A DNA stretch of 37,687 bases from CAYRYU01 sp964428355 (lineage in GTDB: Bacteria; Muiribacteriota; Ozemobacteria; Ozemobacterales; Ozemobacteraceae). Positions 17,662-25,096 of the stretch are shown here, piece by piece. A program made the position numbers and the translations under genes. The stretch's first letter is position 1. Every line of letters begins with the position of its first letter. The stretch lies in contig CAYRYU010000069.1 of assembly GCA_964428355.1 (NCBI GenBank), positions 1-37,687 on the forward strand, in the 5' to 3' direction. Under the pieces are notes generated by a model that had not been told where the DNA came from, did no database searches, and saw only the letters and a program-made list of their open reading frames with translations.

Positions 17662-18475
17662 GTTCTGTATGCAGCACGGGGAAGGGCGGAAGTGGTATCT
17701 GAACGCCCGAAACTATTCGCAAGAGCTCCTCCATGAGAAGGAAGCCGGCATTCGTCATTTCCTGGCCAACTCGCACGGGGAGTTCATCCGGGGGAGCAGG
17801 TGGATAGACCGTATCGCCGCCCTTCCCTTCATCGGGAAATTGATCCTGAACTCCCGGATGTTCCGGGAAACGCTTCAGGCAGGTGTCTTCGGCCAGGTCC
17901 TCCCGATCGAAGACGTTCGCCGGGTTTTCGGCTTCGTCCGTTCCGTCAGTCTGTTTCCTTGCATCTGCCGCCAGATGAGCTACAACCGGAGCGAGGAGAT
18001 GTACTGCTTCGGGGTGAGCATGTCCTCCTTCGAAGAGGACTTCCTTTCCAAGGCTCCGGACGTTTCGGGGGCATTCAGGAAAATGGACAAGCAGGAGGCA
18101 TTGTCGCTGATGGAGAAGATGGAAGGGGAGGGGTGCTACCACTCGGTCTGGACGATGCCCACACCATTCATCGGAACGATCTGCAATTGCAACGGCAGGG
18201 ACTGCATTTCGGTCCGCCAGAGGGTTGCTTACGGCATCCGGTCATTTTTCAAGGCGGAGTATGTCGGGCAGATCCTGCCCGATTCATGCAAGGGCTGCAG
18301 GGAATGCATGAAGCTGTGCAACTTCGGGGCGATCAAATATTCCGCTTCTCTCGGAACCTGCTCTATCCAACCTTTTCTATGCTTTGGTTGCGGTATCTGC
18401 CGCCATGCATGTCCTTCGGGAGCCATCCGGCTCGAAGACCGGAGGAAGTTCCGGGCGCTCGAGGGGTGCTGGTGA
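17654..18475 (+). CDS. Multi-cluster 4Fe-4S protein
   Basis: This 273-residue protein is rich in Cys. The N-terminus starts MCEFCMQHGEG. A central part holds PCICRQ (near 99-103) and a later CNCNGRDC, which could ligate a cluster. The C-terminus has two ferredoxin motifs, CKGCRECMKLC and CFGCGICRHACP, each followed by GAI. The two C-terminal clusters suggest electron transfer. The central Cys motifs recall iron-sulfur proteins of anaerobes, but I cannot name a reaction. There is no signal peptide. It overlaps the small ferredoxin gene upstream and converges with a - strand gene 14 bases downstream, without a clear terminator between them. Confidence 0.72.
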   Translation: MCEFCMQHGEGRKWYLNARNYSQELLHEKEAGIRHFLANSHGEFIRGSRWIDRIAALPFIGKLILNSRMFRETLQAGVFGQVLPIEDVRRVFGFVRSVSLFPCICRQMSYNRSEEMYCFGVSMSSFEEDFLSKAPDVSGAFRKMDKQEALSLMEKMEGEGCYHSVWTMPTPFIGTICNCNGRDCISVRQRVAYGIRSFFKAEYVGQILPDSCKGCRECMKLCNFGAIKYSASLGTCSIQPFLCFGCGICRHACPSGAIRLEDRRKFRALEGCW

Positions 18476-18489
18476 CCCCGTAACCGGCG

Positions 18490-19056
18490 TCAGAACCGGC
18501 CTAGGAGAAGGTCCACTTGTAGGAACAAACCTTCGATTCTGACTCCCAGTGCTCCGCAGAATGTGTAACCCGCGCCGATCTCGAGGACTATGTGACGTTT
18601 CATCGGAAGAACCCCGACGAGCATCGGTTCGAAAAAAGCGAAACCGCCTTTGTTGATGGTTCGGAAAGTGATCCTGGATTCGAGATCGTAGGTTCCAAAG
18701 CCGAAGTTCGCCCTCCACTTGAACCTGGGATCCGGTTTGAAACCATCCTCGACGGAGAAACCTCCCATCCGTAGGTTGAGCCGGAGTGCATTACCGTTGA
18801 GGGTTCCGAGTTGGCCCATGAGGCCGAACTTCGGGTCGCGGAGTTTTCCGCCATACATCCTTCCGCCCCACACGAGCATGTCTCCCCCGAAACCGAGTGG
18901 GCCGGACGCACGTTTGTATTTGAACGACAAGCCCCCGGCCCCGATCGAAGGATCGGAAGTCGAACGATCTATGAGAAGGATGGGAGGCCTGTAGGCATGC
19001 CCCGGAGTGGAGGAGACCAGCATGAAGAAGAGGATGGGAAGCAGGACGCTCCTCAT
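18490..19056 (-). CDS. Small exported protein, Gly/aromatic-rich, possibly a beta-barrel
   Basis: This is a 188-residue protein of unknown function. A signal peptide (1-21, ending GHA) is followed by alternating hydrophobic and polar stretches rich in Gly, Phe, Arg and Leu. It ends in FLQVDLLLGRF, with a terminal aromatic as in outer-membrane beta-barrels. ATG 19056 is chosen because it begins a good signal peptide. Upstream in-frame codons as far as 19272 encode non-hydrophobic sequence overlapping the promoter region of the neighbouring + strand gene. It is the only gene on this strand between 0 and 29 kb. It could be an outer-membrane protein serving the adjacent solute-binding operon, which is inference. 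Confidence 0.6.
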   Translation of the reverse strand: MRSVLLPILFFMLVSSTPGHAYRPPILLIDRSTSDPSIGAGGLSFKYKRASGPLGFGGDMLVWGGRMYGGKLRDPKFGLMGQLGTLNGNALRLNLRMGGFSVEDGFKPDPRFKWRANFGFGTYDLESRITFRTINKGGFAFFEPMLVGVLPMKRHIVLEIGAGYTFCGALGVRIEGLFLQVDLLLGRF

Positions 19057-19218
19057 TGCTCGGTGACTTCGATTCGTGGTTTCAGCGTTCTTTTCCAGAA
19101 CTCCTCCGGGCTTGTCGGGCTTGAAAATCCCGAAAAGCCCTATCGGCAAACCCCTGAGTTCGGATAACCATCGGGCCGGTCTCGGGTGAGGTTTCTTCCC
19201 CCGTGACTCGATTTGGGG

Positions 19219-19247
19219 TTGCCTTCGGAACCGCGACACATTATCAT
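19219..19247 (+). promoter_or_regulatory. Putative sigma70-like promoter of the SBP-OmpA/PspA/ABC/AAA cluster
   Basis: TTGCCT (19219-19224) is followed by a 17-base spacer and TATCAT (19242-19247), matching consensus at four and five of six positions. Transcription would begin near 19254, about 75 bases before the GTG start at 19329. It lies in the 272-base region between divergent genes (19057-19328), where I see no other gene. Confidence 0.5.
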
Positions 19248-19328
19248 TGACTTCCGAAAGACCGAAAACCACGGCTCTTTTGGTTTCCCTTTTCGGAACC
19301 GAATCCGAACCGGATCAGGAGGTTGTAC

Positions 19329-21155
19329 GTGAACGAAGAAATCGGCCCGACCCCATTGGGGAAATTCATCATGTTCCTCTTCATTTTCGGGTGCATCTTC
19401 GCCGCCGCGGTATCCTTCTCCCCCACTCTCAGGGAGATGGTCTTCCCCAAATCTGGAACCGAGACCGCGGTCGCGACCCAGACGGGAACCACAGCAGGGA
19501 CCTCGACCTCGGGAACAGCCGTCACCTCAGGGCCTTCCGACGCCCAGACGGTCACTCCCCAACCGACCCAGGTCGCGGCGGTAAACGAACCTCCCCGCGA
19601 GGCTCCCGATGCGAAGGGAATCACGACGGTCCAGGAATACAACTACATACCGCAGAAGAAGCTTCCACCGGTCACTGGTGTTTCCGCCTACGAATGGGAC
19701 AAGGACAAGAAGATCGTGGAGTTCCCGATAAACGTCTGGATCGGCTGGCTCCCGATCGTTGCGGCCAACAACGGGTTCTCCCCCAACGAGGAGAGCGTCT
19801 TTTTCAAGAAGTACGGTTTCAAGGTGAACCTGAAACTCATCGACGACCCTGTCGCTGCCCGTGATGCTTTCGCATCGGGAAAATCCCACATCCTCTGGGG
19901 AACCCTCGACATGATGGTGCTGTTCGCGGCCGAGCTGATGAAAGACAGCCGGACCTCCCCCCGGATCTACCAGCAGATCGACTGGAGCAGCGGAGGGGAC
20001 GGGATCGTTGTCCGCGGCAACATCCGCTCCGTCAAGGAGCTCCAGGGCAAAACGATAGTCTATGCGCAGAACAGCCCTTCGCAGTATTTCGTCAACAACC
20101 TGATCCTGAATGCCGGCTTCTCCCCTTCCAAGGTCACCCCGAGATTCACGAACACTGCCTTTGAAGCCGCTGCGGCTTTCGTCGCCGACAAGTCGATCGA
20201 TGCCTGCGTGAGCTGGGCCCCCGACATCTACTCGATCCCGGAAAAGGTCGCCGGCACCCGGATCCTCACCACCACGGCCGAAGCGAACAAGCTCATCGCC
20301 GACGTCTGGGCTGCGCGGGCCGATTTCGCCAAGGACCATCCCGAGATCATCAAGGGACTGGTCGCCGGCATTTTCGAAGGTATGGCCCTCCTGAAAAACC
20401 CCACCTTCAAGGTCAAGGCCTTCCAGTGGATGGCGGATGGTTTCGGGATGAAGATCGACGACGTCAAGTCGATGGAAAACGACGCCCATTCGACCAACTT
20501 CGGCGAGAACAAGGATTTCTTCCTCAACAAGAACAACCCCACCAACTTCGAGCGGACCTGGAACAACATCACTTTCGTCTATCGCGAGCTCGGATACCTC
20601 GCCACCCCGATCAGGTTCGACGAGGTCATGGATTTTTCGGTGGTCCAGACCCTCGACAAGGAGGGCGCATTCAAGGACCAGCAGGAGGTCTTTGTTTCCA
20701 GGTTCGTTCCGACCACGTTCAAGAAAGTTTCGGCGGAGGCTCCGGTCCTCACCCAGACAGTCAGGATAAATTTCTTTCCCAACTCGGCCAACGTTTACGA
20801 GCCCGAACACGACGAGTTCGGGCTGGTGGTTCCCAACACCCTGTACGATCCCTCGGTGGATGCCACGCTCGAAAAGATCGCCAGGATGGTCGGGCAGTAT
20901 GAGCGTGCGACGATTGCCATCGTCGGACACACCGACAGCTCGATGAAGGACAAAGTCCCCGAGAAGGCCGTCAAGGAGCTTTCCGAGGACCGCGCCAAAT
21001 CCGTCCGTGAGGCGCTGATCCGGAAATACAAGTTTCCGAGCAACAAGTTCGTCGTTGCGGGAAAAGGATGGGAGGAACCGAGCAACCCCAGCGATCCAAG
21101 CAACCATGCGGTCAACCGCCGGGTCGAGGTCCAGGTCTACACACCCGAACAGTAG
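19329..21155 (+). CDS. Membrane-anchored NMT1-like solute-binding protein fused to OmpA-type domain (copy 1)
   Basis: This is a 608-residue protein. A short N-terminus is followed by an uncleaved-looking membrane helix (about 10-33), a Thr/Ser/Gly-rich linker (about 43-90), and a solute-binding domain of the NMT1/SsuA/TauA class (about 125-440). The C-terminal OmpA-type peptidoglycan-binding domain (about 475-600) keeps the GHTD Asp (D536) and the Arg of the LSEDRA motif (R555), which bind diaminopimelate in the family. GTG 19329 is chosen because AGGAGG (19317-19322) lies 6 bases upstream; a TTG at 19323 abuts that site. The protein could hold the binding domain between inner membrane and cell wall. 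Substrate is unknown. A close paralog is encoded at 22090. Confidence 0.85.
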   Translation: MNEEIGPTPLGKFIMFLFIFGCIFAAAVSFSPTLREMVFPKSGTETAVATQTGTTAGTSTSGTAVTSGPSDAQTVTPQPTQVAAVNEPPREAPDAKGITTVQEYNYIPQKKLPPVTGVSAYEWDKDKKIVEFPINVWIGWLPIVAANNGFSPNEESVFFKKYGFKVNLKLIDDPVAARDAFASGKSHILWGTLDMMVLFAAELMKDSRTSPRIYQQIDWSSGGDGIVVRGNIRSVKELQGKTIVYAQNSPSQYFVNNLILNAGFSPSKVTPRFTNTAFEAAAAFVADKSIDACVSWAPDIYSIPEKVAGTRILTTTAEANKLIADVWAARADFAKDHPEIIKGLVAGIFEGMALLKNPTFKVKAFQWMADGFGMKIDDVKSMENDAHSTNFGENKDFFLNKNNPTNFERTWNNITFVYRELGYLATPIRFDEVMDFSVVQTLDKEGAFKDQQEVFVSRFVPTTFKKVSAEAPVLTQTVRINFFPNSANVYEPEHDEFGLVVPNTLYDPSVDATLEKIARMVGQYERATIAIVGHTDSSMKDKVPEKAVKELSEDRAKSVREALIRKYKFPSNKFVVAGKGWEEPSNPSDPSNHAVNRRVEVQVYTPEQ

Positions 21156-21180
21156 AAATGAAAGCGATTCTGTCGAGGCA

Positions 21181-21211
21181 GGAAAATCAACGGGAAGATC
21201 TTCCATTTTCC
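21181..21211. promoter_or_regulatory. Nested palindrome upstream of the PspA gene
   Basis: GGAAAAT (21181-21187) pairs with ATTTTCC (21205-21211), and a perfect 12-bp palindrome (21193-21204) lies inside the loop. It may be an operator or an RNA structure in the 84-base gap between the first solute-binding gene and pspA. No sigma54-type promoter, as used by enterobacterial psp operons, is visible here. Confidence 0.35.
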
Positions 21212-21239
21212 CGGGAATCATCGGAAAAGGAGATTTGAA

Positions 21240-22010
21240 ATGTTCACGAGATTGATGAACCTTATTCGGGGCTTTTTCGGGCTCTTCATCAAAGGGCTCG
21301 AGTCGCAGAACCCCCGCGCCCTCATCGAAGTCGAGAAGGAGAACCTGAGGGCCCAGATCGCTCGTTTCAACGAAAACCTGGCCAATCACGCGGCCTTCGT
21401 CGAACGGCTCATCCGTCAGGTGAAGACCCTCCAGGCCAAGGAAAAGGAACTGGCAGCCAAGATCGCGGCCAACATGAAAGCCGGGAACCGCGCCGTGGCT
21501 GGGCAACTGGCGCTTCAGATCCAAACCGTGAAGCAACAGTTGGAGGAGAACCAGCAGCAGCTGCTGATGGCCGAGAAGACGTTCAAGGACCTTGAAAAGT
21601 CCCGCGATGTCTCGGTGCGCGAAGCCCAATCCAAGATCGAGAAGCTCCAGAGCATGATCACGGAAACCGAGATGCTCGAAGCCCAGGCCGAACTCCAGGA
21701 GATGGCGAAGGGCATGATCAGCGGGATCGGGACCACTGGAGACACCATCGCCCGGGCCAGCGAGGTCATCCAGGAACGCCGTGATCAGGCTGCTGGAAAA
21801 GCCCGCGTGAGCGCGGGACAGATCGACACCACTGGCGTCCAGATGAAGGAGAGCGAGCAGTCCGCCCTCGGAGAGCAGGCTTTGGCGGAGTTCGCATCGG
21901 TCTACGGTCTCGACCTGAATACGGGTGAGGCGTCTCCCCAGGGAGGGCAGTCCGAGAACGCTCCTCCTCCCCCCATTCCCGAGAAGGAGCTCGGGCCCGT
22001 CCAGAAGTGA
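21240..22010 (+). CDS. PspA/IM30 (Vipp1) family membrane-remodelling protein
   Basis: This is a 256-residue, almost wholly helical protein. An amphipathic N-terminal helix (MFTRLMNLIRGFFGLF) is followed by FIKGLESQNPRALIE, a region typical of the family, and coiled coils from about 30 to 165. A flexible, Pro-rich tail starts near 200 and ends in PPPPIPEKE. PspA and Vipp1 belong to the ESCRT-III superfamily and assemble on damaged inner membrane. AAGGAG precedes the ATG by about 8 bases. It is flanked by the two paralogous solute-binding/OmpA genes, and a AAA+ ATPase gene ends the cluster. There is no pspF, pspB or pspC nearby, so regulation must differ from the enterobacterial system. Confidence 0.88.
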   Translation: MFTRLMNLIRGFFGLFIKGLESQNPRALIEVEKENLRAQIARFNENLANHAAFVERLIRQVKTLQAKEKELAAKIAANMKAGNRAVAGQLALQIQTVKQQLEENQQQLLMAEKTFKDLEKSRDVSVREAQSKIEKLQSMITETEMLEAQAELQEMAKGMISGIGTTGDTIARASEVIQERRDQAAGKARVSAGQIDTTGVQMKESEQSALGEQALAEFASVYGLDLNTGEASPQGGQSENAPPPPIPEKELGPVQK

Positions 22011-22036
22011 TGATTCTTCTCCAACCCTGCGATTCC

Positions 22037-22054
22037 GACCGGTTTTCACCGGTC
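22037..22054. other. Stem-loop between pspA and the second solute-binding gene
   Basis: A perfect 7-bp stem (22037-22043 with 22048-22054) encloses a 4-base TTTC loop. It is followed by TCTTCGAGT rather than a run of T. It may be a weak terminator or an mRNA-processing or stability element within the operon. Confidence 0.4.
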
Positions 22055-22089
22055 TCTTCGAGTATGCAACCCATTTCCAGGAGGCAAGA

Positions 22090-23772
22090 ATGAAACCCCA
22101 TCGTTTCCTCGCGATTCCGGCCTGTTTTTTCCTGTTTTCCCTCTTGATCTCTCCGGTCTGGGCACAGGAAGCCCCGGCAAAAACCGGCGAGACGACCGCC
22201 CCGAAACAGGTGGAGGCCCCCGACACCAAAGGGGTCACGACCGTCGCCGAGTACAAGTACATTCCCCTCCAGAAGCTTCCTCCAGTCTCCGGCGCTTCCG
22301 GCTACAAGTGGGATGAAAAGAACCCCGTCGTCGTCTTCCCGATCAACGTCTGGATCGGCTGGCTTCCCATCGTGGCGGCTAACCATGGTTTCGCTCCCAA
22401 TGAGGAAAGCGTCTTCTTCAAAAAGTTCAAGTTCAAGGTCGATCTGAAGCTCATCGACGACCCCGTTGCCGCCCGCGACTCGTTCGCGAGCGGAAACAGC
22501 CACATCCTCTGGGGAACCCTCGACATGATCGCGCTCTTCGCAACCGAACTCATGAAGGATTCCCGGACCGCCCCCCGGGTCCTCCAGCAGATCGACTGGT
22601 CGAACGGCGGGGACGGCATCGTCGTCCGGACCTCAATCAAGAGCGTCGCCGACCTGAAGGGGAAGACGATTGCGTTCGCCCAGAACAGCCCTTCGCAGTA
22701 TTTCATCAGCAACCTCCTCATCAATGCGGGCATCAGCCTCGCCGACATCAAACCCAAATACACGGCCACGGCGTTCGAGGCGGCCGCGGCGTTCGTTTCC
22801 GACAAGTCCATCGATGCCTGCGTCAGCTGGGCGCCCGATATCTACACGATCCCGGAGAAGATCGCGGGAACGAAGATCCTCACTACCACCAGCGAGGCCA
22901 ACAAGCTCATCGCCGACGTCTGGGCGGTCCGGGCGGATTTCTACCGTGACAAGCCCGAAGTCGTGAAAGGCCTCATCGCAGGGATCTTCGAAGGGATGGA
23001 CATGCTCAAGAATGCCACGACCAAGGCCCAGGCACTCCAATGGATGGCCGATGGCTTCGGAATGAAGGTCGATGACGTGAAGGGGATGGTTAACGACGCC
23101 CATTCCACCAACTTCGCCGAGAACAAGGATTTCTTCCTCAACCAGAGCAATCCCACCAACTTCGAGCGGACCTGGAAGAACATCGGGTTCATATACAAGG
23201 AAGCCAGGCTCATCGAGGAGAACGTTCCATTCGACCAGGTGATGGACTTCACGGTTCTCCAGGCCCTCGACAAGGAAGGCACCTTCAAGCACCAACAGGA
23301 CGAGTACGTCAGCAAGTTCGTTCCCACCAGCTATCACAAGGTTGCCGCCGAGGCTCCGATCATCACACAGACCGTCCGGATCAACTTCTATCCCAACTCC
23401 GCGAACATCTTCGAGCCCCAGCACGACGACATCGGCCGGCCCATGCCCAACACTCTCTACGATCCAGGAGTCGAGGCGACCATGGAAAAGGTGGCGCGTC
23501 TCGTCGGCGCATACGAGCGGGCGACTGTGGCGATCGTCGGGCACACCGACAGCTCCATGAAGGACAAGGTCCCGGTCGAGATCGTCAGGGAACTGAGCAA
23601 TGACAGGGCGAACGCAGTAAAAGATGCCCTGGTCAACAAGTTCAAGTTCGATCCGAACAAGTTCGTTGTCGAGGGAAAGGGCTGGGAAACTCCCGCCGAT
23701 CCTTCCGATCCGGTGAACCAGGCGCTCAACCGGCGCGTGGAAATCTCGGTTTATCCCCCCGAAGGGCAATGA
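22090..23772 (+). CDS. Secreted NMT1-like solute-binding protein fused to OmpA-type domain (copy 2)
   Basis: This 560-residue protein is a paralog of the one at 19329 and most positions in the binding domain are identical by eye. It differs at the N-terminus: a cleavable signal peptide (1-25, ending PVWA) and only a short linker replace the membrane anchor and Thr-rich spacer. The NMT1/SsuA-type domain runs from about 75 to 390 and the OmpA-type domain from about 425 to 555. The peptidoglycan ligands are retained (Asp487 in GHTD, Arg506 in LSNDRA). ATG 22090 is supported by AGGAGG (22079-22084). The protein would be free in the periplasm but bound to peptidoglycan, handing solute to the permease encoded next, or acting as a sensor. 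Confidence 0.86.
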   Translation: MKPHRFLAIPACFFLFSLLISPVWAQEAPAKTGETTAPKQVEAPDTKGVTTVAEYKYIPLQKLPPVSGASGYKWDEKNPVVVFPINVWIGWLPIVAANHGFAPNEESVFFKKFKFKVDLKLIDDPVAARDSFASGNSHILWGTLDMIALFATELMKDSRTAPRVLQQIDWSNGGDGIVVRTSIKSVADLKGKTIAFAQNSPSQYFISNLLINAGISLADIKPKYTATAFEAAAAFVSDKSIDACVSWAPDIYTIPEKIAGTKILTTTSEANKLIADVWAVRADFYRDKPEVVKGLIAGIFEGMDMLKNATTKAQALQWMADGFGMKVDDVKGMVNDAHSTNFAENKDFFLNQSNPTNFERTWKNIGFIYKEARLIEENVPFDQVMDFTVLQALDKEGTFKHQQDEYVSKFVPTSYHKVAAEAPIITQTVRINFYPNSANIFEPQHDDIGRPMPNTLYDPGVEATMEKVARLVGAYERATVAIVGHTDSSMKDKVPVEIVRELSNDRANAVKDALVNKFKFDPNKFVVEGKGWETPADPSDPVNQALNRRVEISVYPPEGQ

Positions 23773-23778
23773 CGTGTC

Positions 23779-23809
23779 TCCCGGGGGGCGGTGAATCCGC
23801 CCTCCGGGA
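23779..23809. other. Strong GC hairpin between solute-binding and permease genes
   Basis: Thirteen pairs (23779-23791 with 23797-23809, one G-T wobble) close a 5-base loop. No T-run follows. The hairpin starts 6 bases after the solute-binding stop and ends 15 bases before the permease GTG. In ABC operons, stem-loops in this position commonly raise the level of the binding protein over the membrane components by stabilising the upstream mRNA. The same role is likely here. Confidence 0.65.
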
Positions 23810-23824
23810 TGATCCGGGAATAGA

Positions 23825-25096
23825 GTGCAAAGAATCCGCGAGTTGTTCCAGAGTTTCTTCCAGATCCGGGAGGCGTTGAAAGGTTCTACCAGCGCGATTC
23901 TCGGGGTCGCCCCCATCTTCCTGCTTTTCCTCCTCTGGTTCATGGTCACGCGGGGGAGCTTCATCCGGGTCACCCTCCCTGTCGGGACCCTCGACAAGGG
24001 TGAGCCCCAGGTCGTTCCCGGCCGGCAGGTGAAATGGGGGGTCTGCCTCGACATCCCCGGAGCCGATCTGATTTTCATCGAGAAGACCGATCAGAGATTC
24101 ATCAAGGTGGGGGAGGAAAATTTCGAGGTCAAGCTGTTCGCGAAGAAATACGACGACAAGGTCTCCGTCCGGCTCGTGGACGGGCGGTTCATCGCCAAGA
24201 ACGATGCCCAGAGCGAGATGCGGGCTTCACCGACCGCGTCGGGGGCGATGGCCCTTCCCAGCAACGAGGGTGAGGTCAGCCAGAACACCCTTTCGCTCGA
24301 CGGCAAGAAACCTCCTTCCGGTTACATCGGGCGCGGTGGGCAGAAGGTCCAGGCACGGAAGATTCCCACGCTCGAGTTCGAGTACGAAATGGTCGAGACG
24401 AGGCTTTTGCCCGCCACGATCCTTCCAAGCCCGGGGGACGCGCTCAGGTCCTTTCCCTCGCTATGGCGTGAGAAGGGGTTGTTCCGCAACATCTGGGCAA
24501 GTTTCAAACGCGTTCTTTACGGGTTCCTCCTTGCGCTCTCGATCGCGTTCCCCCTTGGAATCCTCATGGGCAGCTTCTCCAAGGTGCGGGCGATGTTCTC
24601 CCCTTTGATGGTTTTCAGCGGTTATCTTCCCATCCCCACTCTGGTGCCGCTGTCGATAGCGTTTTTCAGCATCAGCGAGACCCAGAAGATCACCTTCCTC
24701 GCCCTTGCCTTCGGAATCTATCTTCTGCCCCTTATCGTGAAGGCGATCGAGGAGATCGACAACGTCTACCTCCAGACAGCCTACACCCTTGGAGCGAACC
24801 GTTTCCAGGTCATGACAAAGGTTCTCCTCGGGATCGCCCTTCCCAACATCTATGACGCCATGAGACTCGGCTTCGGAGTCGGCTGGACGTATATAATGCT
24901 CGCCGAAATGGCCGACCTCAAGCAGTCCGAGGAGGGCGGGGGAATCGGAGCCCTGCTGCTACTCAGCCAGCGGCGCGGGTATGTGGCCGACATCTACCTG
25001 ATCCTGGTCGTGATCGTCGGGCTCGCCTACCTGACCGACCGCCTCTGGGAGTATGTTGGTGACAAGGTTTTCCCCTATCGGAGGCTCAAACGATGA
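23825..25096 (+). CDS. ABC transporter permease (SsuC/TauC type) with large periplasmic insertion
   Basis: This is a 423-residue inner-membrane protein. One helix (about 25-42) is followed by roughly 150 residues of soluble sequence not found in ordinary SsuC/TauC permeases (about 250-280 residues in total). The standard core then begins at LLPATILPSPGDAL, with further membrane helices. The EAA-type loop that docks the ATPase is visible as TLGANRFQVMTK followed by IALPNIYDAMR. GTG 23825 is the likely start, with a weak GGGAATAGA ahead and a strong hairpin just upstream, so translation may be low or controlled. Its stop overlaps the ATPase start (ATGA). It is expected to import the ligand of the adjacent solute-binding/OmpA proteins. 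Confidence 0.87.
   Translation: MQRIRELFQSFFQIREALKGSTSAILGVAPIFLLFLLWFMVTRGSFIRVTLPVGTLDKGEPQVVPGRQVKWGVCLDIPGADLIFIEKTDQRFIKVGEENFEVKLFAKKYDDKVSVRLVDGRFIAKNDAQSEMRASPTASGAMALPSNEGEVSQNTLSLDGKKPPSGYIGRGGQKVQARKIPTLEFEYEMVETRLLPATILPSPGDALRSFPSLWREKGLFRNIWASFKRVLYGFLLALSIAFPLGILMGSFSKVRAMFSPLMVFSGYLPIPTLVPLSIAFFSISETQKITFLALAFGIYLLPLIVKAIEEIDNVYLQTAYTLGANRFQVMTKVLLGIALPNIYDAMRLGFGVGWTYIMLAEMADLKQSEEGGGIGALLLLSQRRGYVADIYLILVVIVGLAYLTDRLWEYVGDKVFPYRRLKR

Noticed and set aside
19057..19272. N-terminal extension of the small - strand exported protein
   Set aside because: The extension is basic and non-hydrophobic and would bury the signal peptide at residue 73. The ATG at 19056 starts directly with a signal peptide.
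21156..21239. A sigma54-type psp promoter upstream of the PspA gene
   Set aside because: No GG-N10-GC element with the flanking consensus could be found in the gap.
19527..22262. A 911-codon open frame on the - strand opposite the SBP-OmpA and PspA genes
   Set aside because: It is a GC-rich antisense shadow. Its composition is dominated by Gly, Asp, Leu and Val from reversed codons, it has no domain or ribosome-binding site, and the + strand genes have clear domains.
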